Source of the DNA: Asterias amurensis
Lineage: Eukaryota; Echinodermata; Asteroidea; Forcipulatida; Asteriidae
Direction of reading: 5' to 3'
Length of the DNA stretch: 64,000 nucleotides
Assembly (NCBI RefSeq): GCF_032118995.1
Contig: NC_092667.1
Location: forward strand, 5,448,931-5,512,930
The notes under the pieces were generated by a model. It searched no databases. It was not told the DNA's origin and saw only the letters and a program-made list of their open reading frames with translations. Positions 24,637 to 37,100 of the stretch are shown piece after piece (position 1 is the first letter of the stretch; each line of letters begins with the position of its first letter). A program made the position numbers and the translations under genes.

Positions 24637-25511
24637 ATACGTGACGGATATGTGCGCTCATAATAAGCCACTATTATTATTACTAACGTTGAGAATTCTC
24701 GAGTTCATCTTGTCATTGATGTTATGTCTAGTATTACAATGGGAACGCTTCCTCCAGGACAGATCTACAGAATAAAAAAGATAAACAAAAGATATAACAA
24801 CAAACAAACTCAACAAATCAAAATGGTTATTGAATTTCAGTTATTTAAAATCCATATGCATTATGATTAACTAGTAACAAGCAACATTTCTTAGAGGGGA
24901 AGTATTTATTAGTGGGAGCTTTAGCTATATAGGGGTTACAAAATTAGAATTCTTGATGTTACATGTACCAAGTACGTAAAACTAAAATAACATTAAGTAG
25001 CAGTAAGCAGGATAAAAATAGGGTATGGGGTCGTTTTGATCAGCAGAAGTTTGTAAAACACAGCCAGACACAGATTAAACAAAACAACCAGACAGACATG
25101 CAGATAAAAGAGTAGACAAACATATGACAGGAAAACTACTCTAACACAAGATAGATCAGAGAAAATAAAACGAGTTCAAAATTAGCGACAAGATGGCAGA
25201 ACAGAGGTCTCGAATTCAACTAAAATACTTAGTATGAAATTACTGCTTTCTAAAAACTACGTTATTTCAGAGGGAGTCTAATTTTCTCACAATGTGTCAT
25301 ACTATCAACAGATCTCCATTGATTGTTTCCAAGTAAGTTTGTATGCTAACTACTTTGTGTAATTACCAATATGATCAAGCAGAAGCGATCCGATCGAGAA
25401 GTGTATGTGGTTGAATTACTTTAGGAGGGGAAGTTAAGACACATATTCGGAGAGAGGACCACGTTTGAAAGTATTCGTTATTTTGTTCTTGAGATTTGGG
25501 GAACGAGTGAG
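24637..25511. other. ODC-like 3' flank
   Basis: No gene. A truncated TTAA-family MITE lies at about 25195-25375. A TTTATT (AATAAA on minus) at 24905 is a weak candidate poly(A) signal for the ODC-like gene. Confidence 0.4.
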
Positions 25512-28500
25512 TTAAACAAACAACCTTGTTTCCTGGGGTGCGATGTAACACGTCTTGGGTATGCAGAAACCGTTGAATGTGGTTGCACACGTGGTAGTGT
25601 AGCCTCCAGCATCTAAACGAAGGGACAGTATTAAAAGAGCTGCCAATAATATTGTTAAAGATACTGGACACTATTGGTAAATGTCAAAGACTATAGTCTT
25701 CACAGTTGGTGTATCTCAATATATTATACATAAAATAACAAACCTGTGAAAATTTGAGCTCAATCGGTCGTCGAAGTTGCAAGATAATAATGAATGAAAA
25801 AAAAACCACCCTTGTCGCAGCATGGTCACACGAAGTTGTGTGCTTTCAGATGCTTGATTTCGAGACCTCAAATTCTAAATCTGAGGTCTCGAAATCAAAT
25901 TCGTGGAAAATTACTTCTTTCTCGAAAACTACGTCACTTCAGAGGGAGCTGTTTCTCACAATGTTTTATACCATCAACCTCTCCCCATTACTCATAATCA
26001 AGAAAGGTTTAGTGATAATAGTTATTTTGAGTAATTACCAATAGTGTCCACTGCCTTTAAGTGGATTATACAAGCATGCAACTGGCAGATCACGAATCTG
26101 CAAATAAATTTATTCAACTAATATAATAATGTATGAAATAAAAAAGTGCTTACCGGAGATGATTAAGAAATCTCCTGCGTCCATGTCAGGCAACATACAG
26201 CGGGTGACTATGACGTCATCGCCATCACCAGTTGGGCCCCAAAGACGGGACAATTTGAGGTCAGCGTCCTTTCTTGAAGTCTTTAAAATGTGACAAAAAT
26301 CAGAACAATGGAGGATGATATTATGGTATTGAGAACAAGGAATTCTAATTATCATTTTTTTTTTTTTTTAATAGAAATAAAATTAAAAAACATCTGCAAA
26401 TCAAGAACTCAAGAACATACGTTTGACAAGAGTATAATTTTGTTTACTGAAATGTTGTTTTACCTTTAGCGGCTCCGGAATGTCGAAGTAAGTTTGGTCC
26501 AGAAATGACATCAACAATGAATTGTAAATGCCAACATTCAGGTAGTACATCATAACTGGATATTCTGATAATAGAAATATTGAAATTAAAAACGGTATTG
26601 AGTCACGTGAAGGCATTGGACACGTTTGGTAATTCGAAAGACCAGTATTCTTACTTGGTGCATCCTAACATTTACATTAAATAACAAATATGAGGACGTT
26701 TTGACTCAATATTGGTCATCGAAGTTGCAAGAGAATAACGACAGAAAAATACTATGGTTGCCCAAGTTTGTGTGCTCTCATGATGCCAATAAAGGGCTTT
26801 AAAGCACTGCACATGTTTGGTAATTGTCAAAGACCAGTGTTCTCACTTGATGTATCCCAACATAACCATTAAACAACAAGCCTGTGAAAATTTGGGCTCA
26901 GTTGGTCATCGAAGTTGCTAGAAAATGATGAAAGAAAAAAAACCCTTGTTGGACGAATTTGTGTGCTTTCAGATAGGAATAAAAGACTTCTAGATAGAAG
27001 TCCTTTAATATTTTAGTGAGAAATTACTTCTTTCTCAAAAAATACGTTACTTCAGAGGGAGCCGTTTCTCACAATGTTTTATACTATCAACAGCTCTCCA
27101 ATGCTCGTTACCAAGTCAGTTTTTAAGTTAATATTTGTTTTGAGTAATTACCAAACGTGTACATGTACCTTCCCTTTATATTAAGCCCCAATGCTTTTAG
27201 AGTGTGAACTTTACCTCATTCTCAAAAACTACGTTAATCTTCAAGCCCATACTGGGGATATAGTAACTTAGGTTTCACATACCTTCAACATTTTTGACAT
27301 CCCCTTCACTGTTTTGGACACCCTGGGGTCCTTTGTAGAAACGTTTGGCCATTATATTAGCCAGGAGCCATCCCGCTGATCGTGTGTAGAACGTGCCTGG
27401 CTCAGCGACGACTCGAACACCACGGCTTGGTGGGAAATGCTTTGCCAAAGACATCTTTATACTATCTGCAAACTAAATGGGGATCAAATTTATTTATGCA
27501 TAACTATTTGTGTATACATAGCGGTTTCTCAACAGATAGCCAAATAAACAAGACGAGGTTATTCTTGTGAAGAGCAAGTGAATGAAGTGCCTTACCTCCT
27601 CGAAGGGTGTCTTCGGGCGCAACCTTCCGGGGAACCCACCCCCAAGATCCAATAGATTCATGCTAAGCCCCAGAGAACGCCCCAATTTAAACATTGGGCT
27701 CACATACTGTATAACTCCTTCAAAAATATCCTTGTCTTGAAGCTCAGATCCAATATAGAAACTATGAACAAGAGTAATAATGAGACAAGTGTCACTTACG
27801 CAAATAAAAAACATCAAGATTTAATTCTCACAAAACGAAGAAACCCTTTCTGGTTGATGTTCATACAGCTCTGTGTTGCAAACACAGCCCTTTGTTGGAT
27901 TTCATAAAGAGTGAAGACTTGAGACAGGACGAGTTACTAGACCTAACTAGGACCATAACTACTCAACCTAACTTAGGATCTAACTTAACTTTTAAATAGC
28001 TCCTACACTGCAAAACCTTGGGTGTTAAATTGATTCTTTTGGTATATCTATATTATGTGACAACACCGACACGGTGTTAATTTCACCAAAGATATAGTAA
28101 TGGGAATAAATAACACCATGTTGGTGTTGTCACATAATATAGATACCAGGAAGAACTCCAGTTTTTGCAGTGTTTTCAAAGAGTCCTAGGACGAGTCCTA
28201 GTTTCTTTGTGAAAGAAGAAGAAAAACCTGGTGTGGATGTGTGCAAGTCCACAGAGTGTCTCGAGGTTCAGATCCACACTACATACATAATAAACACTAT
28301 ACCCCACTCCACATAATAAACAGTACCCCCTACTCCAAAGTGTCGACGTGCTTTTGACAAAAAAGGAAATTCTCACCTGATCCCCACGACATCCAACTCA
28401 AGTTTCTTAGCCAGTGTTAGAAGAGGGAGTACGTCTTCCTCATGGCAGCCAAACTTAACTCCAGTTACAAACATGGCCGTCTTGCTGTCGTATATTATCC

Positions 28501-30082
28501 GTAGAACAAGCCTGAACAAATAATGACATTTATAACATTGCTTAGAGGCACTGGACACAGTTGGTAATTGTTAAAAACCAGCATTTTTACTCAGTATCCT
28601 AAAATTATGCACCCAGTAACCAATGTGTGAAAATTTAGACTCAATTGGTCATCGAAGTTGCAAGATATATTCTCATGTTTGAAACTTACTCCGCACCCGG
28701 ATATATCCGTTTGACCTTGTAAAGTTCCTCTTCCGTGTCAAAGGTCATCTTCCGCACCCCTTTCTCCCGGACAAATCGAATATGCGATTCTTGCTTGTAA
28801 GGATGAGCAAAAATGACATTTTCAGGACTTGCCCCAAGATCCAACACCATCTGAATCTCATTCTGCACCGGATTAAAACAAATCAAAGAATCTTGAATTC
28901 ATGAATGAGACTGGTGGAAGAGCCTTACGGCCACAAACAAACACGCACAAAAAACACCATAGTCCCCAACAAACAAACAAACTAGCAAACAAAATAACAA
29001 ACACACCTTCACCCCAACAAAACCACAGCAAAATAAAATAAATTGTTTTTAATAAATAAACAAAATCACACACAAGCCGCTTACCTTACTAGCGCATTCA
29101 AAGCCTCTCCCAAGTGCTATCATCAGCTTCACGATCACTGGGTCTGGGTTGCTCTTAACAGCTGATGTGAAAGAATATACAAAAATTGAAATATCATAAG
29201 ATGAACTTAAAGCCATTGGACAGTTTCGGTAAACAGTAATGTCCAAGGCCCACACTTCGTGTATCACAACTTCTATTATAAAATAACAAACCTGTGAAAA
29301 TTTAGGCTCAATCGGTCATCGGAGTCGGGAGAAAATAACGGGAAAACCCACCCTTGTTTTTGCACGTTTCGCCGTGTCATGACATGTGTTTAAAATAAAT
29401 CCGTAATTCTCGATATCGAAAATTGATATTGTTTTAATGTTTTCTCAAAAAGTAAAGCATTTCATGGAATAATATTTCAAGAGAAGTCTTTCACCATTAC
29501 CTTCTGTAAACCCTGTAGGTTATTTGTAAATCTGTGAACTTTTTTTTTCTGTACCGAAAGGGTCCAATGGCTTTAACTAAATATTAATATTTTAAATTTC
29601 ATGATATAGCTGTACGTCTTACCATAGAATGTTTCCACAGATGGTAGTAAATCCCTCCATTGCCTGTCTTTAGCGATGACGTCACCGATGTCGAATATAA
29701 AAAATGGTTCATCCAATTCCTTCAAGCAAAATCAAGAATTGTGTTTACAAAACACGGTTTTTATGTTTGGAGTTGTTTTTATCGTGTTTTATTGTTTATG
29801 CTTGACTATCTTTCCGAAAGAGAATCCAATTTCGAAAAATGCATTTATTTACTTCTTTTATAACGTTAATTTATATAACTATTCTTAATTAACAGTGGTC
29901 ATCCACCACTGACAAAAATAATCAAAATAAGAAAAGAAGAAAAACAAATTGTTTGTCACCTAATTTCTCACCTCTCTTTCTGGGTCGGTTTGCACTTTGA
30001 CTTTGTCAGCAGCAATTTCTCTGATTGTCGTCCCCTTATCGTAAAGGGAGACTTTAAGATTTTTTGCTTCGAACAGCTCCAT
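25512..30082 (-). CDS. Ornithine decarboxylase-fold protein, probably antizyme-inhibitor-like
   Basis: Ten coding exons in transcript order: 30082-29972, 29719-29623, 29161-29085, 28862-28690, 28511-28377, 27761-27596, 27472-27283, 26564-26464, 26280-26154, 25612-25512; 425 residues, all phases consistent. Clear group IV decarboxylase: FYAVKSNPDP (PLP lysine K72), GFECASK, LDLGGGFPG, VRVVAEPGTFY, RLWGPTGDGDD, GGYTTTCATTFNGF. Mammalian ODC active-site residues are changed: His197 is Tyr, Arg277 is Thr (T280), Asp332 is Val (V327), Cys360 is Gly (G368), Asp88 is Glu. Asp361 and Tyr389 equivalents remain. The protein stops right after the barrel/sheet core, so the long C-terminal degron of mammalian ODC is absent. 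The start exon opens at about 30101 after a TTTTAG acceptor; a non-coding 5' exon may end at the CAAG/GTAAGT donor at 30883. Catalysis is doubtful; antizyme binding is an inference. Confidence 0.9.
25655..26060 (+). mobile_element. TTAA-type MITE, full length
   Basis: 406 bp, TTAA at 25655-25658 and 26057-26060, with both GGACACTATTGG-type ends. It lies in the last intron of the ODC-like gene, 42 bases from the last exon. Confidence 0.85.
26620..27180 (+). mobile_element. Two adjacent diverged MITE copies
   Basis: A partial copy (about 26620-26790) is followed by a near-complete diverged one (about 26799-27179) carrying GTCAAAGACCAGTGTTCTCA and ending ACCAAACGTGT. Intron 7 of the ODC-like gene. 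Confidence 0.6.
28004..28174. mobile_element. MITE with CACTGCAAAA termini
   Basis: Begins ACACTGCAAAACC and ends TTTTTGCAGTG. Its interior holds an inverted repeat (TATTATGTGACAACACC and its complement). It lies in intron 5 of the ODC-like gene. Different family from the TTAA MITEs. Confidence 0.65.
28540..28680 (+). mobile_element. TTAA-family MITE fragment
   Basis: AGGCACTGGACACAGTTGGT through TCATCGAAGTTGCAAGATAT, truncated 10 bases short of exon 4 of the ODC-like gene. Confidence 0.6.
29207..29576 (+). mobile_element. Diverged TTAA-type MITE, full length
   Basis: TTAA at 29207 and 29573. Its ends (AAAGCCATTGGACAGTTTCG and GGGTCCAATGGCTTTAA) differ from the common subfamily, so it is probably older. 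Intron 2 of the ODC-like gene. Confidence 0.7.
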
Positions 30083-30454
30083 GTCAAACCAGTCAGCCGC
30101 ACTAAAACAAAGAATGAAAGGCTCAGCCGGTATACACCTTTTCACAACTACATGTGTATGCACCTCATTCCACGCCTAAAGCGCGTATACCGGGTATTGC
30201 GATAAGGTTTACGAAAGTCAATATTTGTTGTTGATAACCGTTTAATACTGAGATAATGCCGAATATTATTCAATTGAGAACATCAAGCAGCTTTATAATG
30301 TGTGTGGCATTTAATACTGACTGATGCTGATCTAGAGCTGAAATCAATGACCTCGGTGAACACTGTACAACAATGGTTTGTTTCTTAGAATATCTTTTTG
30401 TGTACATATTGTGGTAGCCTTGTCCAAGGCTCTTTACACAACATGTTACGCAAG

Positions 30455-30768
30455 CACCGGCCCGCTCTGAATTCACGAACTGCATAGTCACTATGATGCT
30501 GCACGGTACTTAACAGTACTTAATACCGTGGGGTCGAATGCTGGCTTTTCGAGGTATCAACGAGGTTACAACGAGGTAGGAAGACAGCCTTGTTTCCATT
30601 GATACCTCGAAAAACCAAGCTTCGACCCCCACGGTATTAAGTACTGTTAAGTACCGTTCAGTATAGTATCTATGCAGTTCGTGAATTCAGAGCGGCCGGT
30701 GTCAGATGCAACTGTGTCCGCCATGCAATACTGTCCGCTCCGGACTCCCCTGCATATGCAATCGTGTA
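30455..30768. mobile_element. Large foldback element upstream of ODC-like gene
   Basis: 30455-30701 is an imperfect palindrome with ~110-bp arms (CTCTGAATTCACGAACTGCA and its complement at 30672-30691). It is followed by 30697-30768, a reverse relative of the TGTCCG block at 10.8-11.2 kb. It lies between the first coding exon and a possible 5' non-coding exon. Confidence 0.65.
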
Positions 30769-30889
30769 ACGGCCTCTTTGTTTTAAATATAAAATACCAC
30801 TTAACACCATTGTATTCTAATACTTGTATTAATTGCCGAACGTTCGCATCAAAATGAAACATACAATTTGTTGGTTACTTACCTTGCCT

Positions 30890-31990
30890 GTGTCTGCAGC
30901 TCAATTCCCTGTTAACCAACGCCTACAATGCAAAAGGCTTATTTGTATCCGTGGACGCAGTGAAATGATTGAATTCACGATGTGTGTAACCAGAAATCGC
31001 TCAACCGAAAACAGACAGCAGATTTAATACCGAACTACTTGTGTTTTCTATACAGGTGCGTTTTGTGCATTATGTTGACTGTTTTCATGGTTGGCTTGAC
31101 AAAAGTTATCCATTCCAAACGACTTTGTGTAGACCCAACGACCCCAAGCTACCATATGGCCTACCCTATGATGCATGCGTGCAGACCATCATTATAGTGT
31201 AGCACGAATACCGATAAGATGAGGCAATTAAACCACATTTACTGCTGCTATTTGACTTTCTTTCACATACATTTCACAATCAAGGTGTCTATGACAAAAG
31301 TATAACCGACGCAACTTTTTTCGTTCAATGACATAGACACAACGTCAATTAAATATAATTCAAATGCACATTTATTTCCCTACTTCTTTGTTATACAGTA
31401 CACAAATTTGACAAGAACGTCATGTAATTATGGAGAAAAGCAAAACAAAAATGCCTTGGACTGGAAGGTGATCAAGAGAGACATTTTGTGTCCCGATTAT
31501 GGGAAACTTATAATGGGGTGGAGGACGATTCAAAGGAGGGTGCTATTAAACAGGAGAAGTTTGTACACAGTCAGCCCATAGAGGGATAGTACTCCGTGGC
31601 CAGCCGTACGAGGGACAGAATCATCAGGGGGACGGAATCTCAACACCGGGCATCTTATTATAATAAACAGGGTTTGGATCGAAGCTAAAGCCATCTACCC
31701 TACCCATTATAATTATACCAAAAATGTAATTACTGTTGCTTACCTTGCAGTATCCCGGTTATATTCAGTCTATTGAATCAGTACAGTGATGTAACAAGCG
31801 GCTTTTATTTTTGCCATTGTCTGAAAGACAAATATGACAGACATAGGTTGAAAGATAACGTAATGAAAGATAAGGTATTATAAAAGATTTACAAATAATG
31901 CGGCTTAAAAGATAACGCATGAACGATAAAGTATGAAAGATATAGCATACAAGATTTTGTGTGAAAATCTATAGTTTCTGAAAAATAAGC
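30890..31990. other. Possible ODC-like 5' region, otherwise no gene
   Basis: Minus-strand donors CAAG/GTAAGT at 30883 and GCAAG/GTAAGC near 31742 are candidates for non-coding first exons. At about 31850-31950 a short motif (AAAGATAA-like) recurs irregularly. I see no coding sequence. Confidence 0.35.
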
Positions 31991-32013
31991 AGAACAAATT
32001 GGTGACTTTTGGG

Positions 32014-32028
32014 ACACTAGGTGGCAGC
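32014..32028 (+). promoter_or_regulatory. CTCF-like motif, forward
   Basis: ACACTAGGTGGCAGC fits the bilaterian CTCF core CCASYAGRKGGCRSY at 14 of 15 positions. It lies in the gap between the ODC-like gene and the receptor array. Confidence 0.45.
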
Positions 32029-32111
32029 AGACTTATCAGGTAAATCTATTGTTTTCGGAAATAACTCAACATCAGAATTACACAAACAATATCATTTTAC
32101 CTGGGAAGTCT

Positions 32112-32126
32112 GCTGCCACCTAGTGT
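32112..32126 (-). promoter_or_regulatory. CTCF-like motif, reverse
   Basis: The same 15-mer on the opposite strand, 84 bp from the first. The two form the ends of a ~125-bp inverted repeat (about 32005-32135), so they were probably delivered together by one element. Confidence 0.45.
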
Positions 32127-32638
32127 TTCAAAGTCCCCCATTTAATACAAAGTTAATAGACTTTTCTTTTGCAACGTCACATCCCGAGATTATGCCAACC
32201 CAGATTGGGAAAATTATGGAAAGCCATAAGTGCAAATAAAGAAAAGATTGCTATTTTTGGTAACAATGTAACACAATTTGTTGATTTTGTTTAAAAACAA
32301 AACAACTTATTATGAGAGGTATTTTATTGAAACGAAAGTTTGCAGAAAATGTTGATAACTGTTAAAACATGAATGCTTTTACGATTTAGTGTCTTACTAA
32401 CATTCGGCCGACCATGCCAAGGCGGTTTGTTTATCAACAACAGAAAGGTCTATGAGCAAGTTTGGTAAGCAACTACACCGACTAGGCTAACCAGAGACCA
32501 TAGAACATAGGACGATTGAGCATATCGAACCAAGCACTGCAGCATGATCGATATGATCAACTCGAGAGCTACGTCACAGTTTCTGGTCAGTCTAGTCTGT
32601 CCTAGTCACTCACTCAAACTTGCTCAATGTTGCACATA

Positions 32639-32862
32639 TTATAGACGATGTGACCTATGTTTACATTCCAACCGCCTTCTGTTGAAAAAAAACACACTGT
32701 ATAAGTCATGTTTCGCCGGGCAAAAAGACACGTAGTCATGCTAAGATTGCATACACTTTCTAGCTGGCTGCCAAAACACAAAGGTTTTGCCCGGCGGTAT
32801 GCGTGGGAATCATGTTATGGTTTTCGTGTGACGTCAGAGGTCACATCGTCTATAGACTTGAA
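32639..32862. mobile_element. Short element with ATAGACGATGTGACCT inverted ends
   Basis: Begins ATAGACGATGTGACCTATG and ends AGAGGTCACATCGTCTAT. Half of it is shared with 18098-18220. No coding capacity. Confidence 0.6.
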
Positions 32863-33263
32863 GTGTACAACGTATTCATTGGTTTCTAGACACACAGAAT
32901 CTGTTAAATGCCACCCCTCTTTTTTAACCAACAATTCGACCACGTGGTATCTTTTTGCATCAACATTATTGGTCTGCCTGGTTGCATAAACGAGGTTTGT
33001 TTCATATAACTTGTTTTGTACCGGTCATGAGTGTTAGGTTCGGAGGTTTGTAGCTTCTTTTTGACCCGGAAAGGTCTGTATTACAACTGCATGAAAATTG
33101 TTTTCTTGTTGATGCATGGACGATGACTTCCTTCCTCTTAGGGCTGTGCTGGATGCCATGTGACAATGACTGTAGTTTGACTATTGTCAAGGTTCACCCC
33201 GATTCACTATGTGTGAATGTCCTTCCACGCCTTATTATGCACGTATTAATATAATACAAGATA

Positions 33264-33519
33264 TATTAGGGAGGTTTAGATGCACGTTTCCGCAAGCAAA
33301 AACGTCAACGTGAACGTCAACAGTTTGTGTTGTAAAACTTTCACGTTTTAAGCATACGTGAAGTTACCGTTTCTCACGTCAGGTACGTACGTGCAGATGT
33401 CATACATGAGCATGAAATAAGCACAGAGTGGTGACGTCATCTATAAACGACATAATTGTCTGACATTCACGTTCACGTTTTTGCTTGCGTAACGTGCGTC
33501 GACTAATACCTCCCTAATA
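33264..33519. mobile_element. MITE with TTAGGGAGGT termini
   Basis: About 255 bp, with inverted ends TTAGGGAGGTTTAGATGCAC and its partner, plus GCAAGCAAAAACGT subterminal repeats. A second element with GGGAGG ends is at 59066-59253. Confidence 0.65.
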
Positions 33520-34148
33520 TTGAACAAAATAGACTTTAGTTATTAAACTGCATGGGACAGTATAAACATTTAACAGTATTGAGGCTGAATTGATAACCCA
33601 ATGCTCATATTAGGCCTATCAGTTTGATGTTTGACAGACAAAGACAAGACAACCGGACAATCAGAGACAAGACAAAGCAGCTCTATGAAATTGGGCACAG
33701 GAGGAAACAACTGGCGGATGATGAAAAGAGGATGCAGTTCCATAAGGCAACCGCTACTGATATGAGAGTTTGTGAATTGTGCATTACAGCAGACTACCGG
33801 ATGTGTTTCGGCAAAGGCTCGTATGAGAGGCTGATCGGAGTTAATTTATTCTTCTACCACCACACCAGCACCAGGAAGAAGCCGTGCGTGATATTTCCCC
33901 TGTGTGGGCAGCGAGTGTCAGCCACAGTTCATGGTCAAAAGATTGATAGTTTTATGTAAAATTACCACCTCGAAAACAGGAAGAAAAACACACATTATTC
34001 GACGACAGTCACAAAGGCCTTTGTGATCTGAATTAATGAAACAAAGTGGTTGATACCTTGGTCATACGCCTGAAAGTGGTTGTATACTTGGTCTTGCGCC
34101 TGTTAGTTGCCTGCAATCTATATAAAAGCTACTCGTCAGAGGGAAAAG
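33520..34148. other. Upstream region of R1
   Basis: Contains an open frame of 111 codons (33624-33959), Lys/Arg-rich then Cys-containing (MRVCELCITA). I see no paralogue, splice context or known domain for it, so I leave it uncalled. The R1 promoter should lie here. Confidence 0.3.
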
Positions 34149-37100
34149 ATGAAAGAATTTCGGTTCCAGACATTGAAATCCCATAAAGGTGGATGCAGAT
34201 TGCGGTGTGGTGCTTGGATTATAATCTGCCTAGTAGTGGTATCAGCGCTCGCACAAACTAACGGTTTGTCAACTCGTATTTCTCTTTTAACCTTTGAATT
34301 TTTGACAAACTTTGTACCACAAAAGTCAAATCTCTAAAAACTTATCTTTTTATGTCACGGGTTTTCAAGGACTATAATAAATTTTGTTGTAGTGTGTTTT
34401 CCTTTACACCCGGGCAGGTTGGATATTTTGTGTGCACAACAAGTCTTTATCAACGGTTTAAACACCCCCACGTGACGCGCTCTCCACCAATAGGAATAGC
34501 GAAACTGTCTGAGGTATTTATGAATAATAATTATTGATGAACTTCCGGGTTTTAATTTGTTTCTTCTTTTTGGATCTTTATCAGCACCAGGTCATCTCGG
34601 ATGTTTTGTGGATGAGAGAAATCGCGCTCTCAAAGGTGGCTCCAGAACCTTCGACCCTCTTTCCGTTCAGCGATGTTTCAAACATTGCCAAGACGATTTA
34701 CATGTCGACTACACGTACGCTGGTTTGGAATATGCAGAAGAATGTTACTGCGGTAATAATGAGAACTATGGACGACACGGTCGAGGAAAGGAGTCGGACT
34801 GCGAGAAGTACACGTGCACGGGGGACTCTGACCAGTTTTGCGGCGGCAGTTGGCGAATAGCAATCTACAAAAGTAAGCCAATCACACTTCAATTTTGGGA
34901 ATAAAAGGGTAGCGACTGGTTAAAACCATCAGGGTCGAGGCCGTGCGATTAAGGGCCGAGCCAAAGCGAGGGCCTTCACTTTCGGTCGTCACGTCACGTC
35001 TGCAGCATGTAGCGTTCATAATGTTTGTGTGCACGTAGTACATTACATATCATGCAATTATGTTTTTATAATGGTTGATTACATGTACGAGGGATTTGAG
35101 TGCGAATCTCCATGTAAAATGAAGCGAGGTCACGAACGCTCATGGTGGACGGGGATTGACGTAGGCTCAAGAGTCATGGTCTCTAAACGTAATTCACGAG
35201 CCTGGAAGTGTAAAGTCAGATGTTCAGGATATCAGTTGTGACGAGTCGTGATAAAGATTAATCAACAAGAGGGCGCTATTTTATCCCCCTGTAGACATAA
35301 ACATCTGCTTTACTAAAAACTGAAATCGATCCCTGTTGTGGATTAAAGAATAAAACATTGCTATTTGTATTTTGTCAGTTTCACAAGGAGTATGCAGCAA
35401 TGCAATAGGCCCACCTGCCCATGGAACCAACTCGATCACCAACCCGAGTGGTCTGTCTTATAATTTAGACAACTACAAGTTCCTCGGGACAGAGGTGAAT
35501 TTCTTCTGCGATGCTGGTTATGTTCTCGATGGGTCTTCTACCATTATGTGCCTCGTACAGGAGAACACCGTTGGCTGGAGTGACACTGTACCAACGTGTA
35601 GAGGTAATACGCCTGTATATGTAGTATTATTTGATGAAAAATTGTATTATTATTTTCCCTGAAAGCTTTCCAAATTGGAATACTGCCACGTGCAAGATTT
35701 GTTATCTGTGATCCATATTTGGCAAAAGCGATCAAAGCAGATAACAAACAATAAAAGACTATTTCAGAGTAACCGACTATTTTTCTACGAAATATTTTGA
35801 CCAACCCAATATATTGATCCGTCCGTCTTATCGAATGACCCAAAATATCGACCCGTCCGTCTTATCGACTGACTCACTTACTCCAATTTTCGATTTTAAT
35901 AATGTGACCGACTATTCAATAATATCTCTTTGAGAATAGGCCAAATGTGGTCCTCAAATAAAGTTTATTTTGCACACCACTCTCAGAGCTCAGAACTTCC
36001 TAAGAACATGCTGGTATATATGCCAGTATCCACACTTTGTGTGACCCAAGATGACATCACAAACTTTTGAAACTTAAAACTCAATCGGTCGTCAATTTAT
36101 TGGAAATGGATTACCCTCTCTGACCAGTCCAGCGTCAAAGGGAAACCTTAACTGATACACCTATTTTGTTTCTCCTCGTCTAAGCTGTTATACCATCGAC
36201 GATTCCAACGACCACTGTGCCCACAACAACCACGACTGCGCCCTCAACCGGTAAGATAACAACCACAAACGCGAGTCGTGCGCCACCATCGAGCACCGAG
36301 GCAGCGTCGACAAAATCCCAGCAAACACTCACTTTAGACAAAGGTATGAATCAAGGAGATCTTTAAAAAATTGAAACCGGCTGGTTTTATCATTAAAATA
36401 CATCAGAACATGGTCACAATAATAGCTTACGTCACAGCACGTTTATCCAATGAAATCATTGTATCAAATGAACGCACTGGCCGGGCCTGATAAGACCAGT
36501 GGTTGGAGGATAAAAAGACAGGGAACAGTCTAAGTCAAACTTATAGCCTGAACATCTGACGTCACACTTCGAGGCTCGTGAAACACGCCAGAGACCTGCT
36601 TCCAAACCGGCGTGTATTTTCACCTTTCACCTCATTCCATTCACATAGAGATACGCAGTCAAAATCTATTGCGGACGTGACAGCAGTGTTCTGTTTAGGC
36701 ATGTAAAGCTCATGTCACTGCACTTATCCAATTATATCATTGTATCCAATGCAATCACTGGATCATGAGCAGGATAAAGACAGGGGCCCAGTCTAAGTCA
36801 AACATTACCCTTTTGGGGACGCTAGGTGGCAGCAACACCAACAGGTCAATTCAACCGTTTCAGTAAACAGTGTGTACACATAGAATGGCTGCTGCCTCAA
36901 ATGCCTTGCGTTTCCAACTGCGCTTTAAATTGACACAACATTCCTATATATTATCCTTACTTATAACTTAAAAATATGTTTGTTAAACAACAATCTTCTT
37001 TTATTGTATAGGCAGCCTCATTGGAATTGTTATTGGAGTACTATTAGCAGTTATCATTGGCCTCGCCTTCATCATTTTTATCTGCAGAAAAAGGTAAGTT

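Noticed and set aside
33624-33959. 111-codon open frame with a CELC motif upstream of R1
   Set aside because: No domain, paralogue or promoter that I can see; composition is not clearly coding. A homology search with a hit in other echinoderms would change this.
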